A stretch of 39,471 nucleotides of DNA from the NCBI GenBank assembly GCA_031292565.1, contig JARLGW010000007.1, positions 1-39,471 on the forward strand. The letters run 5' to 3'. The position numbers were made by a program, and so were the translations under genes. Below the pieces are notes generated by a model. The model was not told where the DNA came from. It did not search any database and worked only from the letters and a program-made list of their open reading frames with translations. This document shows, in pieces, positions 25,645 to 33,470 of this stretch (the stretch's first letter is position 1; every line of letters begins with the position of its first letter). Origin of the DNA: Paludibacteraceae bacterium (GTDB lineage Bacteria > Bacteroidota > Bacteroidia > Bacteroidales > Paludibacteraceae).

Positions 25645-26049
25645 ATGAAAATTGAAGAAATACACAAAATTTTAAAAGAGCACGGCCTAAAAATCACGCC
25701 TCAGCGAATAGCTGTTTATGAAGCTCTTTGTATGTTAGGGCATCCGTATGCTGAAGACATTGTAGCCCATGTGAGGCAAAGCAATCCAAACATATCTGTT
25801 GCAACTATCTACAACACGCTGGAACATTTCAAAGCTAAGAACTTATTATGTAAGCTTGAAACCTGTCAGGACAAAATGCGGTATGATGCCGGCATGAAAA
25901 AGCATTATCACATCTGTAACCCGGATAATGATACGATGATAGATTATTCTGATCCAGAATTGGATAGTTTGTTAAAATCTCATTTTGATAAAAAAAACAA
26001 TATCAATATTACCGACATTAAATTATTAATAATTGGGAACATTGAATAA
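25645..26049 (+). CDS. PerR/Fur-family transcriptional repressor
   Basis: The Met at 25645 gives a 134-residue Fur-type protein (KIEEIHKILKEHGLKITPQR), while in-frame ATGs at 25597 and 25639 are alternatives. The winged helix includes HPYAEDIVAHVRQSNPNISVATIYNTLEHF. The C-terminal half contains KKHYHICNPDND: the His-rich site is partly kept, but the CxxC structural zinc motifs are missing. It precedes rubrerythrin by 84 nt, the usual PerR-rbr arrangement of anaerobes, so peroxide-responsive control of rbr is a reasonable inference. Confidence 0.87.
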   Translation: MKIEEIHKILKEHGLKITPQRIAVYEALCMLGHPYAEDIVAHVRQSNPNISVATIYNTLEHFKAKNLLCKLETCQDKMRYDAGMKKHYHICNPDNDTMIDYSDPELDSLLKSHFDKKNNINITDIKLLIIGNIE

Positions 26050-26082
26050 AAGAATCAATTGCGTTTTGAAAACTTTTTTTTA

Positions 26083-26090
26083 TAAATTTG
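26083..26090 (+). promoter_or_regulatory. -7 box of rubrerythrin gene
   Basis: TAAATTTG matches TAnnTTTG, 43 nt before the ATG. TTTG (26065-26068) lies only 14 nt upstream, shorter than the usual spacing. A PerR operator was not recognised. Confidence 0.5.
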
Positions 26091-26133
26091 TGTTTTTAGT
26101 GTGTAACTAGAATTATCAACAATTATTAATAAC

Positions 26134-26712
26134 ATGGAAAAATCGATTAAAGGAACACAGACAGAAAAAAACCTGCTTACTTCTTTTGCAGGAGAATCGC
26201 AAGCGCGCAACCGCTACACTTTTTTTGCCAGCACGGCTAAAAGTGAAGGATACGAACAAATTGCAGCTATTTTTGAAGAAACAGCTAATCAGGAAAAAAG
26301 CCATGCAAAACAAATGTTCAAACATTTGGAAGGTGGCATGGTGGAAATCACAGCCAAATATCCGGCTGGAGTAATCGGGACTACGCTAGAAAACCTAAAG
26401 GCGGCTGCCGCAGGCGAGCATGAAGAATGGACATTAGACTATCCAGGCTTTGCTAAAGTAGCCGAAGAGGAAGGCTTCAAGGAAATAGCCACCATGTATA
26501 AAATGATTGCCAAAGTTGAGTACGAACACGAACAACGCTACTTGAAATTGCTGAAAAGCATAGAAGACGGTACTGTGTTTGAAAGAGAGGAAGAAATAGA
26601 ATGGCAATGCCGCAATTGCGGATACGTGCACAAAGGGAAAAAAGCACTAGAAAACTGCCCGGCTTGTAAACACCCTAAAGCTTATTTCGAAGAAAAGAAA
26701 ACTAATTATTAA
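26134..26712 (+). CDS. rbr: Rubrerythrin
   Basis: Cytoplasmic non-heme iron peroxidase that reduces H2O2 to water, protecting anaerobes from oxidative stress. The 192-residue protein combines an N-terminal four-helix diiron domain with a C-terminal rubredoxin domain. The diiron domain has Glu21 in AGESQARNRY, Glu54/His57 in QEKSHA, Glu95 region GEHEEW, Glu128 and Glu131/His132 in EYEHEQRY. The rubredoxin domain has C159xxC162 (CRNCGYV) and C175xxC178 (CPACKHP). All key ligands appear intact. Downstream terminator is shared with a convergent gene. Confidence 0.97.
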   Translation: MEKSIKGTQTEKNLLTSFAGESQARNRYTFFASTAKSEGYEQIAAIFEETANQEKSHAKQMFKHLEGGMVEITAKYPAGVIGTTLENLKAAAAGEHEEWTLDYPGFAKVAEEEGFKEIATMYKMIAKVEYEHEQRYLKLLKSIEDGTVFEREEEIEWQCRNCGYVHKGKKALENCPACKHPKAYFEEKKTNY

Positions 26713-26723
26713 GCTAAAATAGT

Positions 26724-26760
26724 AAAGCCTTTATTGAAAATTCAATAAAGGCTTTTTTTT
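26724..26760. terminator. Terminator of rbr, shared with convergent gene
   Basis: A 15-bp perfect inverted repeat (AAAGCCTTTATTGAA, 26724-26738; inverse at 26741-26755) is followed by a T run to 26760. The tract on the minus side is weaker, so it serves rbr mainly. Confidence 0.85.
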
Positions 26761-26764
26761 ACGA

Positions 26765-28231
26765 TTAATATTTTTCTACGTCTTTTATACCATCTCTGTT
26801 GAACACGATACGATAACGCTTATACTCCGATTGGGTTTCATGTTGTAAGTGTAGTACCATGTTGATAAAATACACTTTTTCTCCTTTTACATAATGATAG
26901 GTATTTCCACCAACGCCCATATGGTATAAAGGTACTTCCGGGTTATCCATTTTTTCCAGAAACGAATTCAGATTAAGCCGGATAATGTTGTTGATTCCAG
27001 CTACTGGATATTCATTATGCTCATTGAGTAAATTATTATTTGTTTCCACTTGCATCCTGTAAAGCATAATTTGTTCCTGGTTGAATTTGTTATCTGCTTC
27101 GAGCAAAGCCGAGCGGTTACGTTCCATCATTACTTCTATCGGAATTTTTTCATTTTTGATTATATCAAAACTTTCTTTACAAATTCCTAGAGTATCATTA
27201 CCGATGCTTATCGTGGTTTTTAAATCGAAATATTTATTACCTAATTTGTGGGCAAAATAAAAGCGACTAAGTTCTTTTATCCGGTCTTTTAGCATATACC
27301 CTACCACTAACGCTGCAAAAACAGGCATGGTAAAACTACCATATTTCATTTGAAATGAAAAGGCTACAATGGTGGCAAATATCATAGACAATCCTGCGGC
27401 CAGACTATATACAAACTGTCTGATTAAAAATGCATCTTCTTTCTTCTCCGTGTTAAGAAATAATTCACTCTCGGAATATTTTTTGAGTACACTACGGCGC
27501 AAAATTACGGAACGATTCTTGTCGGCACTATCCCGCTCCACCATCAAATAGCCTTTTTTCTTTTTATATTTGAGTTCTTCCTTAATTTGCTGCAATAGTT
27601 TCAATACGGGCAGGTCATCTTTCTTAACTTTAAACGTTTGTTCCAACGTATGTAGCAATTTAAAGCTGTGATTTTCTATAAGGACACTCATAAATTCATC
27701 GCTAAAAAGGAAAAAGTCATGTGCTTGCGATGAAACTTTAGGTTGAGCAAGAGCAGCTTCGAGCAAACGGAATTTTGTGGATATTATTTGTACAAATTCC
27801 ACATACAATTCTATGAGTTTCACCCCGGTTTCCGAAGGATAATTTTGAATAATCAACGCTTCATCTTCTCGCAAAGAACTTTTTAAAATAGAATTAAACA
27901 TCTTAAACTGATATTCTAACTCTTTCAATGGGGCTTTGCCGTTTCCTTCGAGCAAATCTTTAATTGCTTTCTCGATGGCAACAATTGGAGAATCAGTACC
28001 TTCGGCAATTTCCTGCAACGTATAAATTGGTGTAATAAGACGAATATTGGATCTTAAATCATGATAAAATTGTTCCTTGGAATAAGTGGACGGATTTATG
28101 TCCAAACTATTTGGAACAAAGAACCAAGTATTGACTTTAAATTGATTGTTGGGTTGATGGACATTTCCTATGAATCCAACCTTCAATTCCAATGAAAAAT
28201 TATCGTGAATTTTTATTGTTTCTTCTATCAT
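26765..28231 (-). CDS. Conserved membrane protein of unknown function, two central helices
   Basis: Not recognised. The 488-residue protein has a long N-terminal region with no transmembrane segment (1-270), including a KTWFFVP-like start of a mixed alpha/beta region and many charged helices. Two closely spaced hydrophobic segments follow (about 273-294 and 299-314), then a C-terminal ~170-residue region with QFVYS, RFYFAHKLGNKYFDL and GGNTYHYVKGEKVYFINM. Topology would place both ends on the same side, probably cytoplasm. It stands alone between rbr and an ABC-F gene. Function not assigned. Confidence 0.75.
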   Translation of the reverse strand: MIEETIKIHDNFSLELKVGFIGNVHQPNNQFKVNTWFFVPNSLDINPSTYSKEQFYHDLRSNIRLITPIYTLQEIAEGTDSPIVAIEKAIKDLLEGNGKAPLKELEYQFKMFNSILKSSLREDEALIIQNYPSETGVKLIELYVEFVQIISTKFRLLEAALAQPKVSSQAHDFFLFSDEFMSVLIENHSFKLLHTLEQTFKVKKDDLPVLKLLQQIKEELKYKKKKGYLMVERDSADKNRSVILRRSVLKKYSESELFLNTEKKEDAFLIRQFVYSLAAGLSMIFATIVAFSFQMKYGSFTMPVFAALVVGYMLKDRIKELSRFYFAHKLGNKYFDLKTTISIGNDTLGICKESFDIIKNEKIPIEVMMERNRSALLEADNKFNQEQIMLYRMQVETNNNLLNEHNEYPVAGINNIIRLNLNSFLEKMDNPEVPLYHMGVGGNTYHYVKGEKVYFINMVLHLQHETQSEYKRYRIVFNRDGIKDVEKY

Positions 28232-28270
28232 GCTAGCTACAAGTTACAGGCTATTAGTTACATGTAAAAA

Positions 28271-28302
28271 CAAAGATAATTATATTTTCCGGTTAACAGC
28301 AA
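28271..28302 (-). promoter_or_regulatory. Promoter of membrane protein gene
   Basis: The minus strand has TATCTTTG (28278-28271) and TTG (28302-28300) 21 nt upstream, 40 nt before the ATG. A 10-bp perfect palindrome TTACATGTAA (28258-28267) overlaps the predicted start of transcription. Confidence 0.5.
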
Positions 28303-28313
28303 CTACCACTAGG

Positions 28314-30215
28314 CTATACCATTTCACTTAATTCTAACCATCGCATGGTTTTCTGGTCAACCAATTCCATTAGCTGCCCCATCCGTTCGGATAACTGCCT
28401 GATTTTTTCAGCATCCGTTTCTGTTCCCGAAAGTTGAGTCTCTATTTGTATTTTTTCTGCCTCCAACCCGGCAATTTCTTTTTCCAATTTCTCAAATTCC
28501 GTTTTTTCCTTGAAACTCATTTTCCGAGGTTTGCTCGAAACGGGTTGGTCTTTTGTGGTTTTTTCCACTTTATTTTTAACCTTTTCCCGTTCGTTATCCT
28601 CCTGCTCCTGCTCTATTTGCAGTTGCTTCCAGTCACGGTAATCAGTATAGTTGCCTGGGTAATCTTTTATCTTCCCATTGCCTTCGAAAGCAAGTATATG
28701 ATCTACCACCTTATCCATAAAAAATCGGTCGTGCGACACCACAATTACACACCCGCGAAAGCCTATCAAGTATTCTTCCAGCACGTTGAGCGTAGCAATA
28801 TCCAAGTCGTTAGTAGGCTCATCAAGCACCAAAAAGTTAGGGTTACGCATCAACACGGTACAGAGATACAGCCTACGGCGTTCGCCACCACTAAGCTTAT
28901 ACACAAAATTGTATTGCACTTCGGGTGCGAATAAGAATAATTGCAGGAACTGTGAAGCACTAAGCTTTTTACCATTGCCCAAGGATATTTCTTCAGCAAT
29001 GTCGCGCACAACATCAATTACCTTCATTTGCTCGTCAAACTGTAGGCCATCCTGACTATAGTAACCAAACGCCACGGTTTCACCAATATCAAAAGTTCCG
29101 CTATCGGGCTTTACAATACCCATCAGCATTTTGAGAAAGGTAGATTTTCCCGTACCGTTTTTGCCTACAATGCCTAGTTTTTCATAGCGCGAAAAATTGT
29201 AATAAAAATTATCCAGCAACTTAAAATCGCCGTATGACTTGGATACATATTGTGCTTCAAAAATCTTTGAGCCCAAGTAAGCGGCCTTCACTTCCAGCTC
29301 CACTTGTTTGTTTTCACGGCGTTGTTTAGCACGGGCTTCTATATCGGCAAAAGCATCTACTCTCGATTTAGCTTTGGTGGCACGTGCCTGCGGCTGACGG
29401 CGCATCCAGTCCAGCTCCTTACGGTAGAGGTTGTTTGCCCGTTCCAGTTCTGAATTGAAGTTTTCTACACGCTCCTGATATTTTTCTAAATAGTAGCTGT
29501 AATTACCCCGATAAACAAACATTTTCTCGTGGTCTATTTCCAAAATATCCGAGCACACACGGTCGAGAAAATACCGGTCGTGAGTAACCATGAGCAATGC
29601 CATTTTACTGTTGCTCAAAAAGTTCTCAAGCCACTCCACCATTTCCAAATCAAGATGGTTGGTAGGTTCATCCAAAATAATTAAGTCGGGTTCGGCAATT
29701 AGTACGTTAGCCAAAGCCACTCGCTTTAATTGTCCACCGGAAAGTTCTTTTATCTTTTGTTCTAAATTAAGAATCTTCAGTTTGCCAAGAATTTGTTTAA
29801 TACGCGTTTCATATTCCCAAGCTTTCAGTTCATCCATACGCGCCAGCACTTGTTCATAGCGATTGGCATCCACATGCTTACCCGTGGCTATTAACTCCGT
29901 AAGTTCCTCGTACTCGCGTATAAGTGCAGTTGCCTCATTGTCGGTACTCAAACAGGCATCTATTACACTTAATTCGGGATTAAAAGATGGGTCTTGCCGC
30001 AAATATCCAACACGTAAATCGCGGCGGAAGGATATGGTACCAGTTTGGTAGTCCTCCTCTCCCGCCAAAATGGAAAGCAGGGTGGTTTTTCCAGCCCCGT
30101 TTTTTGCTATTAGGGCTATGCGCTGCCCATCGGCGATTCCAAAAGATATATTCTCGAACAAACACTTATCACCAAATGATTTGGTTAAATTTTCAACTTG
30201 TAAACAGCTCGCCAT
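28314..30215 (-). CDS. ABC-F ATPase (Uup-like)
   Basis: Soluble protein with two ABC ATPase domains and no membrane domain. With the start at 30215 it has 633 residues. The upstream in-frame ATG at 30236 is unlikely because the -7 box overlaps it. Domain 1: AKNGAGKTT Walker A (Gly to Ala at the first position), LSGGQLKR signature, LIILDEPTNHLD Walker B. Linker: RRQPQARATKAKSR. Domain 2: GKNGTGKST, LSGGERRR, FLVLDEPTNDLD. A C-terminal coiled coil (~545-633) is Uup-like. ABC-F proteins act on ribosomes or, for Uup, DNA/ribosome interactions; resistance is not indicated. Confidence 0.93.
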   Translation of the reverse strand: MASCLQVENLTKSFGDKCLFENISFGIADGQRIALIAKNGAGKTTLLSILAGEEDYQTGTISFRRDLRVGYLRQDPSFNPELSVIDACLSTDNEATALIREYEELTELIATGKHVDANRYEQVLARMDELKAWEYETRIKQILGKLKILNLEQKIKELSGGQLKRVALANVLIAEPDLIILDEPTNHLDLEMVEWLENFLSNSKMALLMVTHDRYFLDRVCSDILEIDHEKMFVYRGNYSYYLEKYQERVENFNSELERANNLYRKELDWMRRQPQARATKAKSRVDAFADIEARAKQRRENKQVELEVKAAYLGSKIFEAQYVSKSYGDFKLLDNFYYNFSRYEKLGIVGKNGTGKSTFLKMLMGIVKPDSGTFDIGETVAFGYYSQDGLQFDEQMKVIDVVRDIAEEISLGNGKKLSASQFLQLFLFAPEVQYNFVYKLSGGERRRLYLCTVLMRNPNFLVLDEPTNDLDIATLNVLEEYLIGFRGCVIVVSHDRFFMDKVVDHILAFEGNGKIKDYPGNYTDYRDWKQLQIEQEQEDNEREKVKNKVEKTTKDQPVSSKPRKMSFKEKTEFEKLEKEIAGLEAEKIQIETQLSGTETDAEKIRQLSERMGQLMELVDQKTMRWLELSEMV

Positions 30216-30233
30216 TAATTTTTCTATTTTTGA

Positions 30234-30241
30234 CAAAGATA
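30234..30241 (-). promoter_or_regulatory. -7 box of ABC-F gene
   Basis: The minus strand reads TATCTTTG. Transcription would start near 30227, so the ATG at 30215 is used with a very short leader. Confidence 0.55.
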
Positions 30242-30369
30242 CTAAAAATGAAAAGTTCCCGAAGGGATTTATTTACAAGCACTTTTTATACAAAAAAAGG
30301 TGGCTACTTTTTTATAATTAATTTCTTTAAAAAAATATACAATCATTCGTTTTTATCCAAGTAAATATA

Positions 30370-30377
30370 TATATTTG
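30370..30377 (+). promoter_or_regulatory. -7 box upstream of candidate RNA
   Basis: TATATTTG matches TAnnTTTG. A -33 TTG is not seen at standard spacing. Confidence 0.4.
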
Positions 30378-30383
30378 TAACTG

Positions 30384-30730
30384 TTTAATCGTTCTATACA
30401 AGGGTGTATTAGAACAAATGCATTCCTAAAAAAATAATGAGAAAAATCATATATTATAATAACAAAAAGAGTTATTACCATTTTGATAACCAAATATTAA
30501 GGAATAAAGACATTTTAAAATCTCCAAACTCATAGTATATCCTGTAGCTATTTAAAAAGTAACAAACAACACTTTTATCAAGCAAAAAATAGTCTAAAGT
30601 TTTTTGGATCCACCAACTAAGAGTTGCAATTTCTCCACACTGATGATTTTTTTGGAGAAGAACCATCAATTTTCTGCCAACACACCTTCCTCAAAAAAGG
30701 AGAATAACCTAAATTATTCTCCTTTTTTTT
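30384..30730 (+). ncRNA. Candidate structured RNA of ~345 nt
   Basis: No large gene lies here. The segment begins after a -7 box, soon forms a 10-bp hairpin (GTTCTATACA, 30391-30400; tetraloop AGGG; inverse arm to 30415 with one bulged T), and ends at a strong terminator at 30693-30730. Further hairpins are AATAAC/GTTATT (30458-30476), AAAAGT/ACTTTT (30555-30576) and TTCTCCA/TGGAGAA (30631-30659). A 32-codon ORF (30437-30535, MRKIIYYNN...) is embedded and may be translated instead, so this could be a small-protein mRNA. No known RNA family recognised; it lacks the closing stem of 6S RNA. Confidence 0.35.
30693..30730 (+). terminator. Strong Rho-independent terminator
   Basis: A 15-bp perfect stem AAAAAAGGAGAATAA (30693-30707) / TTATTCTCCTTTTTT (30714-30728) with a 6-nt loop is followed by more Ts. 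A- and T-flanks would allow use on both strands, but no gene ends into it from the right. Confidence 0.8.
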
Positions 30731-30784
30731 AACACAACACTTCAAATATATATCGTCTGACTTTCAAATCTACAATAAAAATAA

Positions 30785-30799
30785 TACATTTGTAATGTA
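30785..30799 (+). promoter_or_regulatory. -7 box embedded in a palindrome
   Basis: TACATTTG (30785-30792) matches TAnnTTTG and lies within the inverted repeat TACATT-TGT-AATGTA. This could be an operator over a promoter that drives the 31-codon ORF and the antitoxin-like gene at 31144. Confidence 0.4.
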
Positions 30800-30828
30800 A
30801 TTTAAATAAACAGGTAAAACACAATGCA

Positions 30829-30924
30829 ATGAAGAAACCTTGTATCTATTTTGCTAAAAATTACAACTTTTTCATGCGTCTAAAAGCATATTCTCTAAAA
30901 TTCCCCACTGTTTTTACAAATTAG
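30829..30924 (+). CDS. Possible 31-residue small protein
   Basis: A short ORF (starting MKKPCIYFAKNYN) lies about 30 nt after a predicted transcription start. It is basic and aromatic-rich, with no recognised family. It could be a leader peptide or chance; nothing else supports it. Confidence 0.2.
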   Translation: MKKPCIYFAKNYNFFMRLKAYSLKFPTVFTN

Positions 30925-31143
30925 ACAAACCACACGAACACAGGCTCTCTTATCAAAAAATACGTCTAAAAAGAAGCAAAGTAAAAGGCCAAATGCTTAA
31001 TATAATAGAGTTTAAATATTTATTTGTTTTACACATGTGAAAATTATTTGATAATTTCGACCTCTAATAAGTAAACCAAAAGCATATATATATTGTTTAT
31101 AATATATATTAATCAATTTTTCACCTTAAACACTTAACGAATC

Positions 31144-31368
31144 ATGAGAAGATATGTAATTAGTTTCAACGAAGATTCTTCTTCAGGAAACGCATTAATC
31201 AAGTTTCTTAAAACCCTTTCTTTTGTTTTAGTAGAAGAAGAAGAAAATGCGAAAGAAGGTAAAGGTAGTCTGCTAACGGAAACAAATGATATTGTTTATA
31301 AAAGCAGTAAATCTAGAAACCTAAAAACGCCCAAAGATTTCTTTGAAGATTTTTGGTCGGGAAAATAA
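31144..31368 (+). CDS. Small antitoxin-like protein (DUF2683-like), orphan
   Basis: The 74-residue protein begins with a short beta-type segment (MRRYVISFNED) followed by a helix (ALIKFLKTLSF), an acidic Glu-rich centre (VEEEENAKEG) and a C-terminal TPKDFFEDFWSGK. This layout resembles small DUF2683/addiction-module antitoxin-like proteins in Bacteroidetes. No RelE/ParE-type toxin follows: the next gene is on the opposite strand. Upstream is a 220-nt A+T-rich gap. The antitoxin call is by resemblance only. Confidence 0.5.
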   Translation: MRRYVISFNEDSSSGNALIKFLKTLSFVLVEEEENAKEGKGSLLTETNDIVYKSSKSRNLKTPKDFFEDFWSGK

Positions 31369-31413
31369 GCTAAAAATTCATTTTGCTTAACTATAGAGTA
31401 CAAGAAGACGTTT

Positions 31414-32383
31414 TCAGGGAAGGAGCTTTACAAACTTGTAATTTGTTACAACAGAGTAACCCAGTAACCCTTTTTTTAAAAGGTACTCTACTCCTATCGG
31501 TTTGCCATGTTCCGTATCCATAAAAAAGAAAAAGCGCACGCCGCTATAATTTTTTAATTCATCATGGTTAAATTCCAAGAGAGTGTCTTCTTGTACTTTT
31601 CTGTCGAAGTAATAGGTTGCCGTCCGGTTATCGTTTGAAATAAAAAAATTCAAACAAAGCAACACACTTATTATCGCGGCAGAGAATGTGATTTTTCTAT
31701 ACACATCCAAGAGTTTGTTGGTTTTTGTTTTGACTACAAAACAGATTATTAAAAAGCTTACGCCATAAACAGCCAAGAGTATTGGCAAATAAATGAGTGT
31801 GAACAATCCCACCCGAACAAAAACGATAGCATTAACGACAAACAGTACAAAAACGAGGAATGGCCGAAGTTTAGCATGCTGAAAAATGACTCTAGATGTT
31901 TTCACGGGTTGAAGATACTGCCCCAATATGTTTTTCCTAGTCAGAAAAAGAACAGTTGCAACGCCTATTGCCAAGCCCATTATTACACCTATCACACCTC
32001 CTCCTATTTTCCAACCGGCAACAAGGGGGAGAATAAAAACTACCGACAAAATAAACAGAGACATGAAGAAATCGCCAACGGTAGTTACATCCATCAGTTT
32101 TTTATATTCATCCGAATGAATCCACTCATTATATTTCATCCGGGCAGCTTTTTGGGCATCCGCGTAAAACTGTGCACGAGATGTTGAATCGTGGCTTACT
32201 GATTTCCTGGTTTTCACTTATCAACCTTCCAAAAGCCTCATAAAGAACTAAAAATTCTTCATGCGCACGTGGCGATTTATTCACATCAGGATGCAGCAAC
32301 TTGGCTTTTACTTTAAATGCTTTTTTAATCTCTACAGGAGATGCACTCACGGAAACACCTAATATGTCATAATCAGTTTTAAT
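31414..32383 (-). pseudogene. J-domain integral membrane protein, broken
   Basis: Two reading frames together make one family-like protein. The first (from 32383) reads ATT-KTDYDILGVSVSASP... through the J-domain HPD motif (LLHPDVNKS) to LYEAFGRLISEN, then the frame changes. The second, open from a GTG at 32217 to 31414, supplies RAQFYADAQKAARMKYNEW and a membrane region with four or five helices. Removing one A from the AAAA run at ~32212-32215 would join them. The start is ATT where family members have ATG; the nearest GTG (32350) would delete J-domain helix I. Both lesions suggest decay, but a sequencing error or a real ATT start with frameshifting is possible. It follows coaD by 17 nt. 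Confidence 0.6.
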
Positions 32384-32400
32384 ATAAAGAGTTGTTAAAA

Positions 32401-32853
32401 TTAAATTTTAACATCAGGCGGCAGAAAAGCCGAAATATCTTTTCCATAAGCAATTAAATCGCGCACAACAGTGGATGAAATAAACGAATATTGAGCTTCA
32501 GTAAAAAGAATAATTGTTTCTACCCCACTTAACTTCTGGTTGGCATCAGCCACCGTATGCTCATACTCAAAATCACTTACAGAACGTAAACCTCGTAGAA
32601 TAAATGCAGCATCTTCTTCCCGTGCAAAATCAATGGTAAGACTCGTGTATGCTTTTATTTTCACTCTCGGTTCGTCTTTAAACGCTTGCCGAATTATATC
32701 TATTCTTTTTTCCAGTGGGAAAAGATTCTTTTTGGCCTGATTTACACCTATGCCGATAACTATTTCGTCGAACAACGCCAAGCCTCTTTTCACTACGGAA
32801 TAATGGCCTATGGTAAATGGATCGAACGACCCCGGGAAAATTGCTCTTTTCAT
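32401..32853 (-). CDS. coaD: Phosphopantetheine adenylyltransferase
   Basis: Catalyses ATP-dependent adenylation of 4'-phosphopantetheine, the penultimate step of coenzyme A synthesis, in the cytoplasm. The 150-residue protein has the nucleotidyltransferase motif [19 protein letters not shown] (6-24, TxGH-type at 14-17), central residues around [11 protein letters not shown], and the ISSTVVRDL segment (about 125-133). Length is standard. It starts 3 nt after the WG-repeat gene and probably belongs to the same transcript. Confidence 0.96.
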   Translation of the reverse strand: MKRAIFPGSFDPFTIGHYSVVKRGLALFDEIVIGIGVNQAKKNLFPLEKRIDIIRQAFKDEPRVKIKAYTSLTIDFAREEDAAFILRGLRSVSDFEYEHTVADANQKLSGVETIILFTEAQYSFISSTVVRDLIAYGKDISAFLPPDVKI

Positions 32854-32856
32854 AAT

Positions 32857-33429
32857 TTAATATTTTGGGATAACTCGTTCGCCCTTGGTATTAACCGCGA
32901 AATCTTCGTCATCAGTACTCACAGCAGCCAATCCACTGTAAAAATCGGACACTTCAATATAGATACAAGGTACTATCTGTTTTCCTTTACTGTCAATAAA
33001 ACCCCATTTTTTATTTACACACACGGCGGCCAACCCTTCCTGAAAATCGTGAGCATCGTCAAATTTCATCGTAGTCACCTTTATTCCTTTGCTATCAATA
33101 TACCCATATTTTTTATCCAACTTCACCCGCACAATATTTTCTTTAAAAGTATAAACTTCATCATACCGAATAGAAACAATAGGGCGCCCCGTAGGGTCTA
33201 TCAACCCATACTTTTTATTCATCTTGACTAAAGCCATCTTACTTTCAAATTTGTTTACCGATTCATACTTGGCTGATGTTATTTGTTTCCCACTGATGGA
33301 ATCTTTATAACCAAACAATTTTCCTTTTTGATATGGAACAGGATATACCACCTCTTGTTGCGCATATGCTGATAAGGCAGGTAAAATCAAGGCAAGACCA
33401 ACCAGCCAAAACCGAATATAGTGTTTCAT
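32857..33429 (-). CDS. Secreted WG-repeat protein (second of pair)
   Basis: The ATG at 33429 gives a clear signal peptide (MKHYIRFWLVGLALILPALSAYA-QQ) in a 190-residue product; the ATG at 33462 would add an unneeded hydrophilic tail. About four WG-type repeats follow (LFGYKDSISGKQITSAKY, KYGLIDPTGRPIVSIRY, KYGYIDSKGIKVTTMKF, KWGFIDSKGKQIVPCIY), plus a final partial one. It lies 41 nt after a longer paralogue and 3 nt before coaD. Function unknown; repeat proteins of this kind may bind ligands at the cell surface. Confidence 0.85.
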   Translation of the reverse strand: MKHYIRFWLVGLALILPALSAYAQQEVVYPVPYQKGKLFGYKDSISGKQITSAKYESVNKFESKMALVKMNKKYGLIDPTGRPIVSIRYDEVYTFKENIVRVKLDKKYGYIDSKGIKVTTMKFDDAHDFQEGLAAVCVNKKWGFIDSKGKQIVPCIYIEVSDFYSGLAAVSTDDEDFAVNTKGERVIPKY

Positions 33430-33470
33430 TAGTGAATTAGATTTTTTAGGTAATTCGAGCATTCTTAAAT

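Noticed and set aside
30475-30669. 64-codon minus-strand frame inside the candidate RNA
   Set aside because: Trp/Leu/Tyr-rich without a recognised domain, no promoter on that strand, and it conflicts with the hairpin/terminator layout of the plus strand.
30384-30730. 6S RNA, tmRNA or RNase P RNA
   Set aside because: No closing stem pairs the 5' and 3' ends, and no tRNA-like or conserved P4 elements are visible.
32129-32350. Stand-alone 73-residue J-domain protein starting at GTG 32350
   Set aside because: This start would remove J-domain helix I (DYDILGV), and the frame leaves the J domain into an unrelated tail while the adjacent frame continues the family sequence. A broken larger gene fits better.
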